From assembly GCF_000241325.1 (NCBI RefSeq), contig NZ_BAEI01000009.1:1-64000 (forward strand): a DNA stretch of 64,000 nt, in the 5' to 3' direction. Both the position numbers and the translations under genes were made by a program. The stretch comes from Gordonia polyisoprenivorans NBRC 16320 = JCM 10675 (GTDB lineage: Bacteria > Actinomycetota > Actinomycetes > Mycobacteriales > Mycobacteriaceae). The notes beneath the pieces are model-generated. The model made no database searches and was not told where the DNA came from. It saw only the letters and a list, made by a program, of their open reading frames with translations. Each line of letters starts with the position of its first letter. Position 1 is the stretch's first letter. Below, in pieces: positions 36,152 to 45,882 of the stretch.

Positions 36152-36481
36152 TCAGTCCACCTTCCCGGGCGCATCCAGCGAGATCCCGTGCACCTCACGG
36201 GTTCCGCCGAGCGGGACCAGTGTCACCGTCATCTCGATCCCCGGTTCGAAGCGCACCGCGGTACCGGCGGGGATGTCGAGGCGTCGCCCCCGCGCCTGAT
36301 CGCGATCGACGTCGAGCGCCGGATTGGCCTGCGGGAAGTGGACATGACTGCCGACCTGGACCGGGCGATCACCGGTGTTGGTGACGGTCAGGGTGATCGC
36401 CGAGGCTCCCGCGTTGAGTTCGATGTCGCCGTCGGCGGTGATCACCTCACCGGGCACGATCGTCGATTTCTGCTGCGCCAC
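36152..36481 (-). CDS. ureB: Urease beta subunit UreB
   Basis: A 109-residue structural subunit. The opening [18 protein letters not shown] and the closing [15 protein letters not shown] are typical; the usual GSHYHFFEVN segment reads [10 protein letters not shown] here, a modest divergence, and [16 protein letters not shown] is conserved. It lies between ureA (17 nt gap) and ureC (1 nt gap) and assembles with them as (ABC)3. Confidence 0.95.
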   Translation of the reverse strand: MAQQKSTIVPGEVITADGDIELNAGASAITLTVTNTGDRPVQVGSHVHFPQANPALDVDRDQARGRRLDIPAGTAVRFEPGIEMTVTLVPLGGTREVHGISLDAPGKVD

Positions 36482-36498
36482 TGGATAACTCCCCTACC

Positions 36499-36801
36499 TC
36501 AGCCGATCGGGTGATGCACGGTGACCAACTTGGTGCCGTCCGGGAAAGTCGCCTCGACCTGCACGTCGTGCAGCATCTCCGGTATCCCGTCCATCACGTC
36601 GCCGCGGGTGAGAACCTCGCGGCCACTGGCCATGAGTTCGGCGACGGTACGGCCATCTCGCGCGCCTTCGAGGACGTGATCGGTGATGACGGCGACCGCC
36701 TCCGGATGGTTGAGCTTGAGTCCGCGACCCTGCCTGCGGCGGGCCAGCTCGGCGGCGTAGGAGATGAGCAGACGTTCCTGCTCATGCGGCGACAGTCGCA
36801 C
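36499..36801 (-). CDS. ureA: Urease gamma subunit UreA
   Basis: A 100-residue structural subunit with the full family pattern: [45 protein letters not shown] and VTVHHPIG at the end. First gene of the ure operon. The GTG at 36801 is preceded by GGGGAAGGA at a suitable distance. Confidence 0.97.
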   Translation of the reverse strand: MRLSPHEQERLLISYAAELARRRQGRGLKLNHPEAVAVITDHVLEGARDGRTVAELMASGREVLTRGDVMDGIPEMLHDVQVEATFPDGTKLVTVHHPIG

Positions 36802-36832
36802 CGATTCCGTCCTTCCCCGTGTCGGTACCTGC

Positions 36833-36861
36833 TGAATTCGACACCCTCGGGTCCGAATTCA
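36833..36861 (-). promoter_or_regulatory. Inverted repeat upstream of ureA
   Basis: TGAATTC (36833-36839) and GAATTCA (36855-36861) flank 15 bp, 32-60 nt upstream of the ureA start. The AT-rich arms stand out in this GC-rich stretch. It may be the operator or promoter region of the urease operon. It does not match the GlnR box that I know. Confidence 0.4.
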
Positions 36862-36910
36862 CCTCCGGGGCACCTGCGGTGCACTCCGGCTCCGTCATCC
36901 TGCCACTTCT

Positions 36911-36938
36911 CGGTGCGCTCGGCGCGGCGAGCGCACCG
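36911..36938 (-). terminator. Hairpin after the citrate-lyase-like gene
   Basis: A perfect 11-bp stem (36911-36921 and 36928-36938, CGGTGCGCTCG and its complement) with a 6-nt loop starts 6 nt after the stop codon of the DUF6986 gene. No U-run follows. It probably separates that gene from the urease operon. Confidence 0.6.
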
Positions 36939-36943
36939 CGGCG

Positions 36944-38200
36944 TCAGCCGGACGTCAGGGCACCGCCGCCGGCCGACAATTCGTCGAGCCGCGCGGGTGT
37001 GCACAACGGCGCCGTCCGGGTCACCTCGTCGACGGTGAAGGCCGCAGCGGCCAGGCCGCGGCGGATCACCAGTGCCAGCGACATCGCGGTCGCCGGCTCG
37101 TCGACCACATCGCCGGAGCGCCGCTCGAAATAGGCCTGCAATCGGCTCGCGGCGGCCGGCATCGCCGACCGATAGAAGCCGACAACCCCCAGCCAGCGGG
37201 TCACGAGATGCCCCGGGTGCATGTCCCAGCCCTGATAGAAACCGCGTTCCAACGACCGCGTGACCAGCCGGTGATGGCGACGCACTGCCGCGTCGATCTG
37301 TTCGGGCTCCCCGGTGGGCATCACCTGGGTGGACCCATCGCTGATCCACACCCCGGTCTGCGCGGCGGCCACCTGCATGACGGCCTTGGCATGGTCGGCG
37401 ACGGGATGCTCGAGTGACTGCTGCGCCGAGACGATCCCGCACGCCGCGCTGTAGTCGTAGGTGCCGTAGTGAAGTCCCCAGATGCGCCGGCCACCGCGAT
37501 GGATGGCCCGCGCCAGGGTGGCGCGCCCGTCGGGGCCGAGCACGGCCTGCGGGATCTCGATCTGCAGCTCCACCCGCACGGCGGCCTCGGTGAGTCCGTG
37601 CGCGCGCTCGAACTCCTCGCAGAGGACCGTGATCGCGTCGACCTGCCGGACGTCGCGCAGTTTGGGCACGGTGACGACGAAACCCGGGGGCACTCCCCCC
37701 GCCCCATCGAGAACGAGTTCGAGAGTGCGGATGCCGCGGGCCCGTTCGTGCGCACCGAGGCCCTTGGCCCGCACACCCGCCGACCGCGGGGCGTGCGGAC
37801 GATCGGCGACCCAGCGGGCCAGGGTCTGCCCGGCGCGACGGGCGTCGGCGTCCTCGCGCTCGTCACCGCGCCAGCCGTAGCCGTCCTCGAGGTCGATGCG
37901 CAGATCCTCTATCGGATTGGTCGCCAATCGGGTCCGCACGATCTCGCGCACCTCATCACCGGCGAGCTCGGCCACCGCCGACGCGCTCGACTCCAGCTCG
38001 AGCGCGGCCGCTCCCCACCGGCGCGGGGTGTCGACGTCGACGTCGGCGGCGCTGACGTACACGGTGTGCACCGGTTGGGGTTCCGCACGATCCCCGGGAA
38101 ACCACCGACCGAGATCGGCGTCCACCGGTGCCAGCAACTCCTCGATCCGCGCACGGGCCTCGTCGGTGATGCCGCGCTCTCCGGCCGTGCCGTCGGTCAT
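36944..38200 (-). CDS. HpcH/HpaI aldolase / citrate-lyase-like protein (DUF6986)
   Basis: A 418-residue TIM-barrel protein of the citrate lyase beta/HpcH-HpaI superfamily. RIDLEDGYGWRGDEREDADA near 105-124, VELQIEIPQAVLG near 220-232 and IWGLHYGTYDYSAACGI near 250-266 supply the acidic metal ligands and phosphate/CoA-site features of the fold. The closest description I know is the actinobacterial DUF6986 family; the reaction is unknown, and aldol cleavage or a malyl-CoA-type reaction is possible. The ATG at 38200 overlaps the thioesterase stop (ATGA), so the two are translated together. M. tuberculosis has no such gene at this place. Confidence 0.75.
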   Translation of the reverse strand: MTDGTAGERGITDEARARIEELLAPVDADLGRWFPGDRAEPQPVHTVYVSAADVDVDTPRRWGAAALELESSASAVAELAGDEVREIVRTRLATNPIEDLRIDLEDGYGWRGDEREDADARRAGQTLARWVADRPHAPRSAGVRAKGLGAHERARGIRTLELVLDGAGGVPPGFVVTVPKLRDVRQVDAITVLCEEFERAHGLTEAAVRVELQIEIPQAVLGPDGRATLARAIHRGGRRIWGLHYGTYDYSAACGIVSAQQSLEHPVADHAKAVMQVAAAQTGVWISDGSTQVMPTGEPEQIDAAVRRHHRLVTRSLERGFYQGWDMHPGHLVTRWLGVVGFYRSAMPAAASRLQAYFERRSGDVVDEPATAMSLALVIRRGLAAAAFTVDEVTRTAPLCTPARLDELSAGGGALTSG

Positions 38201-38631
38201 CGTGGCAACGTGCCTTCGGGAACCTCGATGTTCTGCAGCCGCACCTGGCTGCGACTGACCATCCGGTCCTGGTCGTCGAAGATCTCCACCGCCCACAGCT
38301 GCTGTCGCCGCCCGCGGTGAATGGGACTGGTACGTGCGGTGATCGTGCCCGTACTGATCGAGCGGAGGAAGTCGGTGTTGTTGTTCACGCCGACCGCGGT
38401 GCCACCGATACCGGTCTCCTGCAACCAGTAGAAGCCGCTCATGCTGGCCGCACTCTCGGCCACGGCGCAGTAGACGCCGCCGTGCACGATCCCGAACGGC
38501 TGATGGTGCTTGGGGCCGAGTTCGAGAGTGGCGATCAGCCCGTCGATCGTCACCGACTCGATGACCGTGCCCAACTCGCTGTCGAGCCCGCGCCACCCGG
38601 TCGACTTCACGTACTCCTCGTTGCTCGTCAT
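38197..38631 (-). CDS. PaaI/DHNA-CoA-type hotdog thioesterase (Rv1847-like)
   Basis: A 144-residue hotdog protein of the PaaI group. HGGVYCAVAESAAS contains the acidic catalytic residue on the long helix, and GVNNNTDFLRSISTG plus HRGRRQQLW match M. tuberculosis Rv1847, which also lies beside ureA. It hydrolyses an acyl-CoA thioester of unknown identity. Its stop overlaps the start of the aldolase gene. The ATG at 38631 follows the pattern of Rv1847; upstream in-frame sequence is intergenic in character. Confidence 0.88.
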   Translation of the reverse strand: MTSNEEYVKSTGWRGLDSELGTVIESVTIDGLIATLELGPKHHQPFGIVHGGVYCAVAESAASMSGFYWLQETGIGGTAVGVNNNTDFLRSISTGTITARTSPIHRGRRQQLWAVEIFDDQDRMVSRSQVRLQNIEVPEGTLPR

Positions 38632-38690
38632 GACGACAAGAGTGTCATGTCGGATGGAATCGGGGTGAGTCGAAAACGCCCCCGAGGAAC

Positions 38691-38730
38691 CGGTAGGCCC
38701 CACATCTCGTTGGAGATGTGGGGCCTACCG
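38691..38730. repeat. Perfect 18-bp inverted repeat with 4-nt loop
   Basis: Arms 38691-38708 and 38713-38730 are exact complements (CGGTAGGCCCCACATCTC on the left), with loop GTTG. It lies 60-100 nt upstream of the thioesterase start and about 200 nt upstream of blaI. Neither strand has a gene ending here, so it is not an obvious terminator; a leader hairpin, attenuator or dispersed palindromic element are the options. Confidence 0.85.
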
Positions 38731-38784
38731 TGGCGTGGACCGGGGGTCTCTGCAGCCCTCAGGACTCTCGCGCGGTCCAACGGT

Positions 38785-38806
38785 TACTTAATGTAGGCTA
38801 GCCTTA
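38785..38806. promoter_or_regulatory. Overlapping IdeR/DtxR-like and BlaI-like dyads
   Basis: Bases 38788-38806 (TTAATGTAGGCTAGCCTTA) match 14 of 19 positions of the IdeR/DtxR consensus TTAGGTTAGGCTAACCTAA and centre on the palindrome GGCTAGCC. Bases 38785-38795 (TACTTAATGTA) form a separate imperfect dyad of the TAC...GTA type used by BlaI/MecI repressors. The site is 130 nt before blaI and 155 nt before the divergent thioesterase gene. Confidence 0.45.
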
Positions 38807-38934
38807 CCAAGCTGTCAAGCATGGTGGGCGACACCGGGTGAAGATCCAGGTCACACGCCATAACCACACACAGCGCCACCGACACGGTCGCGCTCTACGA
38901 GTCGGATGCGGCATCGAGGAGAATCGGCAGTAAA

Positions 38935-39333
38935 ATGCGAAAGATGAACGGATTGGGAGACCTCGAGCGGGCAGTCATGGACACGCTGTGGGCCACTCCC
39001 ACCCCACAGACGGTCCGACAGGTCCACGAATCACTCTCGGAGAACAGGTCACTGGCCTACACGACGGTGATGACGGTCCTACAGCGCCTGGCCAAGAAGA
39101 ATCTGGTCACCCAGATCCGTGAGGACCGCGCCCACAAGTACGTGCCGACACATCCGCGCGAAGACCTGGTTGCCTCGCTGATGGTCGACGCCCTGAGCGA
39201 AGCCGACGCCCCTGGTTCCCGCCACGCGGCGCTGGTCTCGTTCGTCGGTCGGGTCGGAGCCGACGAGGCCGCCGCCCTGCGCCACGCGCTCGATGAGCTC
39301 GAAGCCGCCCGTGCGCCGCACGAAACCGGCTAG
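38935..39333 (+). CDS. blaI: BlaI/MecI-family winged-helix repressor
   Basis: A 132-residue regulator nearly colinear with M. tuberculosis BlaI (Rv1846c): LGDLERAVMDTLWATPTPQTVRQVHESL, AYTTVMTVLQRLAKKNLVTQIREDRAHKY (landmarks) and a C-terminal dimerisation domain. In M. tuberculosis BlaI controls the beta-lactamase gene and several others and is inactivated when cells meet beta-lactams. The start may be 38935 or the ATG at 38944; AGGAG is 13 nt before the first. The M56 protease gene follows 47 nt later, as in the blaI-blaR pair. Confidence 0.93.
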   Translation: MRKMNGLGDLERAVMDTLWATPTPQTVRQVHESLSENRSLAYTTVMTVLQRLAKKNLVTQIREDRAHKYVPTHPREDLVASLMVDALSEADAPGSRHAALVSFVGRVGADEAAALRHALDELEAARAPHETG

Positions 39334-39380
39334 ATTCACCTGACACAGCCCGCACAGCCCAACCGCGAGGACAGCCAACG

Positions 39381-40334
39381 ATGACCGCCCTTCTCTTCGG
39401 CATCCTGACGTTGCTGTTGGTCGGTCCCGTTCCGGAGGCCCTGTCCCGCGCCGCGTGGCCGATTCGCGCGCCACGCGCGGCGATGACGCTGTGGCAGGCG
39501 ATAGCCCTGGCCGCGGTGCTCTCGGCGTTCAGTTGCGGACTCGCGATCGCGGCGAATCTCCTCGCCCCCGGTGCCGACGGCACCCCGACCACCCACCCGC
39601 TGCACGAGATCGAACGTCTCGGCATCCCGCTGTGGTCGATCTACATCTCGGTCTTCGCCCTCACCCTGCTGATCGGCGCGCGGTTGTTGTTCACCGTGAT
39701 CCGCGTCGGGGTGCGCACCCGCGCCCGCCGGGCCAACCACCGCCAACTGATCGACATCCTCGACGCCTGCGATCGCTCGGATCACACCCATCCGCTGTTC
39801 GCACGTGACATCCGCATGCTCGACGTGAGCGAACCGCTCGCGTATTGCCTGCCCGGCCTGCGTCAACGTGTCGTGCTCTCCGAAGGTGTGGTGTCCCGAC
39901 TGACCCGCGACGAACTGATCGCGGTCATCGCGCACGAACGCGCCCACCTGCGCGCACGGCACGATCTGGTGCTCGAGGCGTTCATCGCACTCCACGAGGC
40001 ATTCCCACGGTTCGTCCGCAGCAGTTCGGCCCTCGACGCGGTGAAGCTGCTCGTCGAGGCCCTCGCCGACGACCAGGCCGTCCGCGCCACCGCGCCGACC
40101 ACCCTTGGTCGTGCGCTCGTCGCCTGCGCCGACGCGGTCGCCCCGCGCGGAGCGATGGCCGTCGGCGGCCCCACCACCCTCGCCCGGGTCAACCGTCTCT
40201 GTCACGACCGGCCCACCCCCCTGCTCGCGCTGGCCGCCTATGCCACCGCCGTGGCGATCCTCGTGGTACCCACCCTCGCGGTGGCCATCCCCTGGCTGAC
40301 CGAGATCAGTCGGCTCCTCACGGCCCATCACTGA
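39381..40334 (+). CDS. M56-family membrane metallopeptidase (BlaR-like, Rv1845c homologue)
   Basis: A 317-residue integral membrane protease. Hydrophobic segments are at about 2-16, 36-58, 83-110 and 285-308. The zinc motif HERAH is at residues 185-189 in a cytoplasmic loop, with EALADDQAV as a candidate third-ligand region. The extracellular penicillin-binding sensor domain of staphylococcal BlaR1 is missing, as in mycobacterial homologues, so the signal must be perceived differently. It probably cleaves or releases BlaI, encoded directly upstream. Confidence 0.9.
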   Translation: MTALLFGILTLLLVGPVPEALSRAAWPIRAPRAAMTLWQAIALAAVLSAFSCGLAIAANLLAPGADGTPTTHPLHEIERLGIPLWSIYISVFALTLLIGARLLFTVIRVGVRTRARRANHRQLIDILDACDRSDHTHPLFARDIRMLDVSEPLAYCLPGLRQRVVLSEGVVSRLTRDELIAVIAHERAHLRARHDLVLEAFIALHEAFPRFVRSSSALDAVKLLVEALADDQAVRATAPTTLGRALVACADAVAPRGAMAVGGPTTLARVNRLCHDRPTPLLALAAYATAVAILVVPTLAVAIPWLTEISRLLTAHH

Positions 40335-40397
40335 CCGACGACATCGGCATCGGCCGGCACGGGTCACCCGACAACGCGCACCGGACCCGATAACCCA

Positions 40398-40403
40398 TAG
40401 GCT
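40398..40403 (+). promoter_or_regulatory. -10 element of gnd (leaderless)
   Basis: TAGGCT ends 6 nt before the gnd ATG, and no ribosome binding site is present, so the transcript probably begins at the start codon. Confidence 0.5.
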
Positions 40404-40409
40404 GGGGAC

Positions 40410-41867
40410 ATGACCAACTCCGCCTCGTCTTCTCCTGCCACCAAGGCCCAGATCGGCGTCACCGGCCTGGCCGTGATGGGCTCGAACATCGCCCGCAACT
40501 TCGCCCGCCACGGGTACACCGTCGCCCTGCACAACCGCAGCATCGCCAAGACCGACGCGCTGATCCGCGACCACGGCAGCGAGGGTGCATTCATCCGCAC
40601 CGAGAGCATCGCCGAGTTCATCGATGCACTCGAGAAGCCTCGACGCGTGCTGATCATGGTCAAGGCCGGCGACGCCACCGACGCGGTCATCAACGAACTC
40701 GCCGACGCCATGGAGACCGGCGACATCATCATCGACGGCGGCAACTCGCTCTATACCGACACCATCCGCCGCGAGAAGGCGATGGCCGAACGCGGACTGC
40801 ACTTCGTCGGCGCCGGGATCTCCGGCGGCGAGGAGGGCGCGCTCAACGGACCGTCGATCATGCCCGGAGGCCCGGCCGAGTCCTACAAGTCACTGGGCCC
40901 GCTGCTGGAGTCGATCTCCGCCCACGTCGACGGCGAACCGTGCTGTACCCACATCGGCCCCGACGGCAGCGGACACTTCGTCAAGATGGTGCACAACGGC
41001 ATCGAGTACGCCGACATGCAACTCATCGGCGAGGCCTACGACCTGATGCGCCGCGTCCTGGGCATGCCCGTCGCCGACATCGCCGAGGTCTTCGACGGCT
41101 GGAACTCCGGCGACCTCGAGAGCTATCTGGTCGAGATCACCGCGCAGGTACTCGCCCAGGTCGACGCCGCCACCGGCACGCCACTCGTCGACGTCATCGT
41201 CGACGCCGCCGGGCAGAAGGGCACCGGTCGCTGGACGGTCAAATCGGCACTCGATCTCGGAATCCCGACCACCGGCATCGCCGAAGCCGTGTTCGCCCGC
41301 GCCCTCTCCAGCGCCACCGATCAGCGTGCCGCCGCACAAGGACTCGCCGGCGGCACCCCCGGCGCCGCCCCCACCGACACCGCGGCGTTCATCGACGACA
41401 TCCGCGCCGCGCTCTACGCCTCCAAGGTGGTCGCCTACGCCCAGGGCTTCGACCAGATCGCGGCGGGCAGCAAGGAATACGGCTGGAACGTCGATCCGGG
41501 CGCACTGGCCACCATCTGGCGCGGCGGATGCATCATCCGCGCCCAGTTCCTCAACCGCATCCGCGAGGCCTACGCCGAGAACCCGGACCTGCCGAGCCTG
41601 CTGCTCGCCCCGTACTTCCGCGAGGCCGTCGAATCCGGTGTCGACGCCTGGCGCCGCGTGGTGGCCACCGCGGCGACCGTCGGGGTCCCGGTCCCGGCCT
41701 TCGCCTCGTCACTGTCCTACTACGACGCGCTGCGCAGCGAACGCCTACCCGCCGCGCTGACCCAGGGCCTGCGCGACTACTTCGGCGCGCACACCTACCA
41801 GCGCACCGACAAGCCCGGCACCTTCCACACACTGTGGGGCGGCGACCGCAGCGAAGTCGAGCAGTAG
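40410..41867 (+). CDS. gnd: 6-phosphogluconate dehydrogenase, decarboxylating
   Basis: Converts 6-phosphogluconate to ribulose 5-phosphate with release of CO2 and NADPH in the pentose phosphate pathway. The 485-residue long form has a nucleotide motif GLAVMGSNIARNFARHG at about 18-34, the hexose-phosphate motif GISGGEEGALNGPSIMPGG and catalytic KMVHNGIEYADMQ. The first 12 residues are Ser/Ala-rich. It corresponds to M. tuberculosis gnd1 (Rv1844c) in both sequence type and place. Confidence 0.97.
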   Translation: MTNSASSSPATKAQIGVTGLAVMGSNIARNFARHGYTVALHNRSIAKTDALIRDHGSEGAFIRTESIAEFIDALEKPRRVLIMVKAGDATDAVINELADAMETGDIIIDGGNSLYTDTIRREKAMAERGLHFVGAGISGGEEGALNGPSIMPGGPAESYKSLGPLLESISAHVDGEPCCTHIGPDGSGHFVKMVHNGIEYADMQLIGEAYDLMRRVLGMPVADIAEVFDGWNSGDLESYLVEITAQVLAQVDAATGTPLVDVIVDAAGQKGTGRWTVKSALDLGIPTTGIAEAVFARALSSATDQRAAAQGLAGGTPGAAPTDTAAFIDDIRAALYASKVVAYAQGFDQIAAGSKEYGWNVDPGALATIWRGGCIIRAQFLNRIREAYAENPDLPSLLLAPYFREAVESGVDAWRRVVATAATVGVPVPAFASSLSYYDALRSERLPAALTQGLRDYFGAHTYQRTDKPGTFHTLWGGDRSEVEQ

Positions 41868-43352
<1,485 letters not shown>

Positions 43353-43359
43353 GCGCCTG

Positions 43360-44808
43360 GTGCAGATCGTCCTCTACGTCGCCGGCCTGGTCGGCTTCGT
43401 CGCGCTCACCCTGGGCACGGCCCTGTTCGTCGCCGCGGAATTCTCGCTCACCGCACTCGAGCGCTCGGTCATCGACTCCGACGTCACCAACCGTGGTGAT
43501 CGCCGCGCACGGATGGTGCAGCGCGCCCACCGCACACTGTCGTTCCAGCTCTCCGGAGCCCAACTCGGCATCACCATCACCACACTGGTCACCGGTTACA
43601 TCGCCGAACCCGTTCTGGCGCAACTGATCACACCCGGACTCAAGGCGCTGGGACTCGGCTCCGGCGCGGCCGGGGGCATCTCCCTGGCACTGTCGTTGCT
43701 CATCGCGACGTCGTTGTCGATGGTGCTCGGCGAGCTGGTGCCGAAGAATCTCGCCATCGCCCACCCGTTGTCGGTGGCCCGCGCAACGGCCGGACCGATG
43801 ACCATCTTCTCGGCGATGTTCCGCTACGTCATCAACGGCCTCAACGGCTCGGCCAACTGGGTGGTCCGCCGCCTCGGTATCGAGCCGGCCGAAGAGCTCC
43901 GCTCCGGGCGTTCGCCGCAGGAGTTGGCGTCGCTGGTGCGCAACTCGGCGCGGCAGGGCTCCATCGACGAGGACACCGCGACCCTGGTGAACCGTTCACT
44001 GCGATTCGGCGAACTCACCGCCGAGGATCTGATGACCCCGCGCGTCACGGTGGAATGCCTCGACCGTGATGCCAGCGTGCGTGACCTCGTCATCGCCTGC
44101 TCGGCCACCGGACATTCCCGGTTTCCCGTCGTCGACGACGGCGACCTCGACGATCTCATCGGCGTCGTGCACATCAAACAGGCCTTCACCGTCGCCCCCG
44201 ACGAGCAGTCGACGACCACGGTCGCCGCCCTGGCCCGTCCCGTCGGCCGGGTACCGGTGACGCTGGACGGCGACGCGCTCATGGAGCGCATCCGCGCCGA
44301 CGGCATGGAGATGTGCGTGGTCATCGACGAGTACGGCGGGACCGCGGGCATCGTGACGACCGAGGACCTCATCGAGGAGATCCTCGGCGACGTCACCGAC
44401 GAGCACGACGACGAACACCCCGACGTCCAGGCTGACGGGGAGGGTTATCTCTGCGCGGGTCTGCTGCGGGTCGACGAGCTGTACGAGGCCACCGGATATC
44501 GGGCGCCGGACGGCTCCTACGACACCCTCGGCGGTCTGGTCATGTTCGTCCTCGGACGCATCCCGCAGGCCGGCGACTCGGTCGAGCTGCCACTGCGGAC
44601 TCCGGTGATCGATCCCGACCCAGATGACGACGACGAGTCCGACGACGCCGACGGTGAGCTCAGCGACCAACGATGGCGTGCGACGGTGACCGAGATGGAC
44701 GGCAGGCGGGTCGACGTCGTGTCGCTGCAGCCGATCTCCGACGATCCGGCCCCGGACTCGTTGGCGGCTCGTTTCCATTGGAACTCCGACGCGGCGGGTG
44801 AGCGATGA
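43360..44808 (+). CDS. CNNM/CorC-type membrane protein with CBS pair (Rv1842c-like)
   Basis: A 482-residue protein: an N-terminal DUF21 (CNNM) membrane domain with FVAAEFSLTALERS and GELVPKNLAIAHP, a CBS pair with VMTP-type opening LMTPRVTVECLDRD and VVIDEYGGTAGIVTTEDLIEEILGD (landmarks), and a C-terminal CorC_HlyC domain interrupted by an acidic stretch (PDPDDDDESDDADGE). The family acts in magnesium or other cation efflux; older annotations say hemolysin. GTG start 7 nt after guaB1; its stop overlaps the next gene (ATGA). Confidence 0.9.
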   Translation: MQIVLYVAGLVGFVALTLGTALFVAAEFSLTALERSVIDSDVTNRGDRRARMVQRAHRTLSFQLSGAQLGITITTLVTGYIAEPVLAQLITPGLKALGLGSGAAGGISLALSLLIATSLSMVLGELVPKNLAIAHPLSVARATAGPMTIFSAMFRYVINGLNGSANWVVRRLGIEPAEELRSGRSPQELASLVRNSARQGSIDEDTATLVNRSLRFGELTAEDLMTPRVTVECLDRDASVRDLVIACSATGHSRFPVVDDGDLDDLIGVVHIKQAFTVAPDEQSTTTVAALARPVGRVPVTLDGDALMERIRADGMEMCVVIDEYGGTAGIVTTEDLIEEILGDVTDEHDDEHPDVQADGEGYLCAGLLRVDELYEATGYRAPDGSYDTLGGLVMFVLGRIPQAGDSVELPLRTPVIDPDPDDDDESDDADGELSDQRWRATVTEMDGRRVDVVSLQPISDDPAPDSLAARFHWNSDAAGER

Positions 44809-45881
44809 ACGACATCAGCGCCGTGGTGCTGGCGGTGGTGTTGCTGGCCGGCAACGCCTTCTTCGTCGGCGCGGAATTCTCGCTCATCTCCGCGCGACGC
44901 GACCGACTCGAGGCGCTCGCCGAGGACGGCAAGGCCCGGGCCCGCACCGTGATCCGGGCGGGCGAGCACCTGTCCTTGATGCTGGCCGGAGCGCAGCTGG
45001 GCATCACGGTCTGCTCGATCCTGCTCGGACGTGTCGCCGAACCTGCGGTGGCGCATCTCATCGAGGGACCCCTGGACCTGGTGCACATTCCCGAGCAGGT
45101 GGTGCATCCGATCGCCTTTGCGATCGCCCTCGCACTGGTGGTGGTGTTGCACATCCTGCTCGGCGAGATGGTGCCCAAGAACATCGCGCTGGCCGGACCG
45201 GAGACCTCGGCGATGCTGCTGGTACCCGTGCATCTGGCGTTCATCAAGATCGCGCGGCCGTTCATCAGCGTCTACAACTGGCTGGCGAACATCACGTTGC
45301 GTGCGATGCGGGTGGAACCCAAGGACGAGCTGGATTCGTCGGTGTCACCGGTCGAGCTCGCCCAGATGCTCGGCGAGTCCCGCGAGGAGGGACTCATCGA
45401 CGCCGAGGAGCACGACCGACTCGATCGCGCGCTGCGGTCGGTGAGCCGGACCGTGGCCGAGGTGATGATCCCGCTGGACCGGATGCGCAGCGTAGACGTC
45501 GAGCGCGACCCGCAGACCGGCGGCAGCGGCCCCACCCTCGGCGCGGTGGAGCGTGCGGTCAGCGCCACCGGGTTCTCCCGATTCCCGGTCCGTGGCCCGG
45601 ACGGCACCTACACCGGCTATCTGCACCTGAAGGACATCCTCGACGACATTCTCGACGAACGAATCGGCCCCGACACCGTCATCGGTGTCGACAAGGTCCG
45701 TCCGCTGCCGGTGATCGCCGCCGACACCCCGCTCGACGAGGCCACCGGCGTCCTGCGGCGGACCAGCTCGCATCTGGGTGCGGTCGTCGACGACACCGGC
45801 CGGACGGTCGGGATCGTCGCCCTGGCCGACCTCGTCGAGGAGTTCGTCGGGACGGTCCGCGACGAGACCCATCGGATCTGA
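44805..45881 (+). CDS. CNNM-type membrane protein with CBS pair (Rv1841c-like)
   Basis: A 358-residue second member of the pair, with a DUF21 membrane domain (FFVGAEFSLISARRDRLEAL, GEMVPKNIALAGPE) and a CBS pair (VMIPLDRMRSVDVE, LGAVVDDTGRTVGIVALADLVEEFVG) but without the C-terminal CorC_HlyC domain of its neighbour. The two genes overlap by 4 nt and probably form a heteromeric transporter or regulator, as their conserved pairing in mycobacteria suggests. Confidence 0.9.
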   Translation: MNDISAVVLAVVLLAGNAFFVGAEFSLISARRDRLEALAEDGKARARTVIRAGEHLSLMLAGAQLGITVCSILLGRVAEPAVAHLIEGPLDLVHIPEQVVHPIAFAIALALVVVLHILLGEMVPKNIALAGPETSAMLLVPVHLAFIKIARPFISVYNWLANITLRAMRVEPKDELDSSVSPVELAQMLGESREEGLIDAEEHDRLDRALRSVSRTVAEVMIPLDRMRSVDVERDPQTGGSGPTLGAVERAVSATGFSRFPVRGPDGTYTGYLHLKDILDDILDERIGPDTVIGVDKVRPLPVIAADTPLDEATGVLRRTSSHLGAVVDDTGRTVGIVALADLVEEFVGTVRDETHRI

Positions 45882-45882
45882 C

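Larger units (their letters stand above)
38632..38934. other. Divergent intergenic region between thioesterase and blaI
   Basis: About 300 bp without a gene. It contains a perfect 18-bp hairpin (38691-38730) and an AT-richer patch at 38785-38806 that looks like an operator; both are listed separately. AGGAG at about 38917-38921 is the nearest ribosome site to blaI. Confidence 0.6.
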
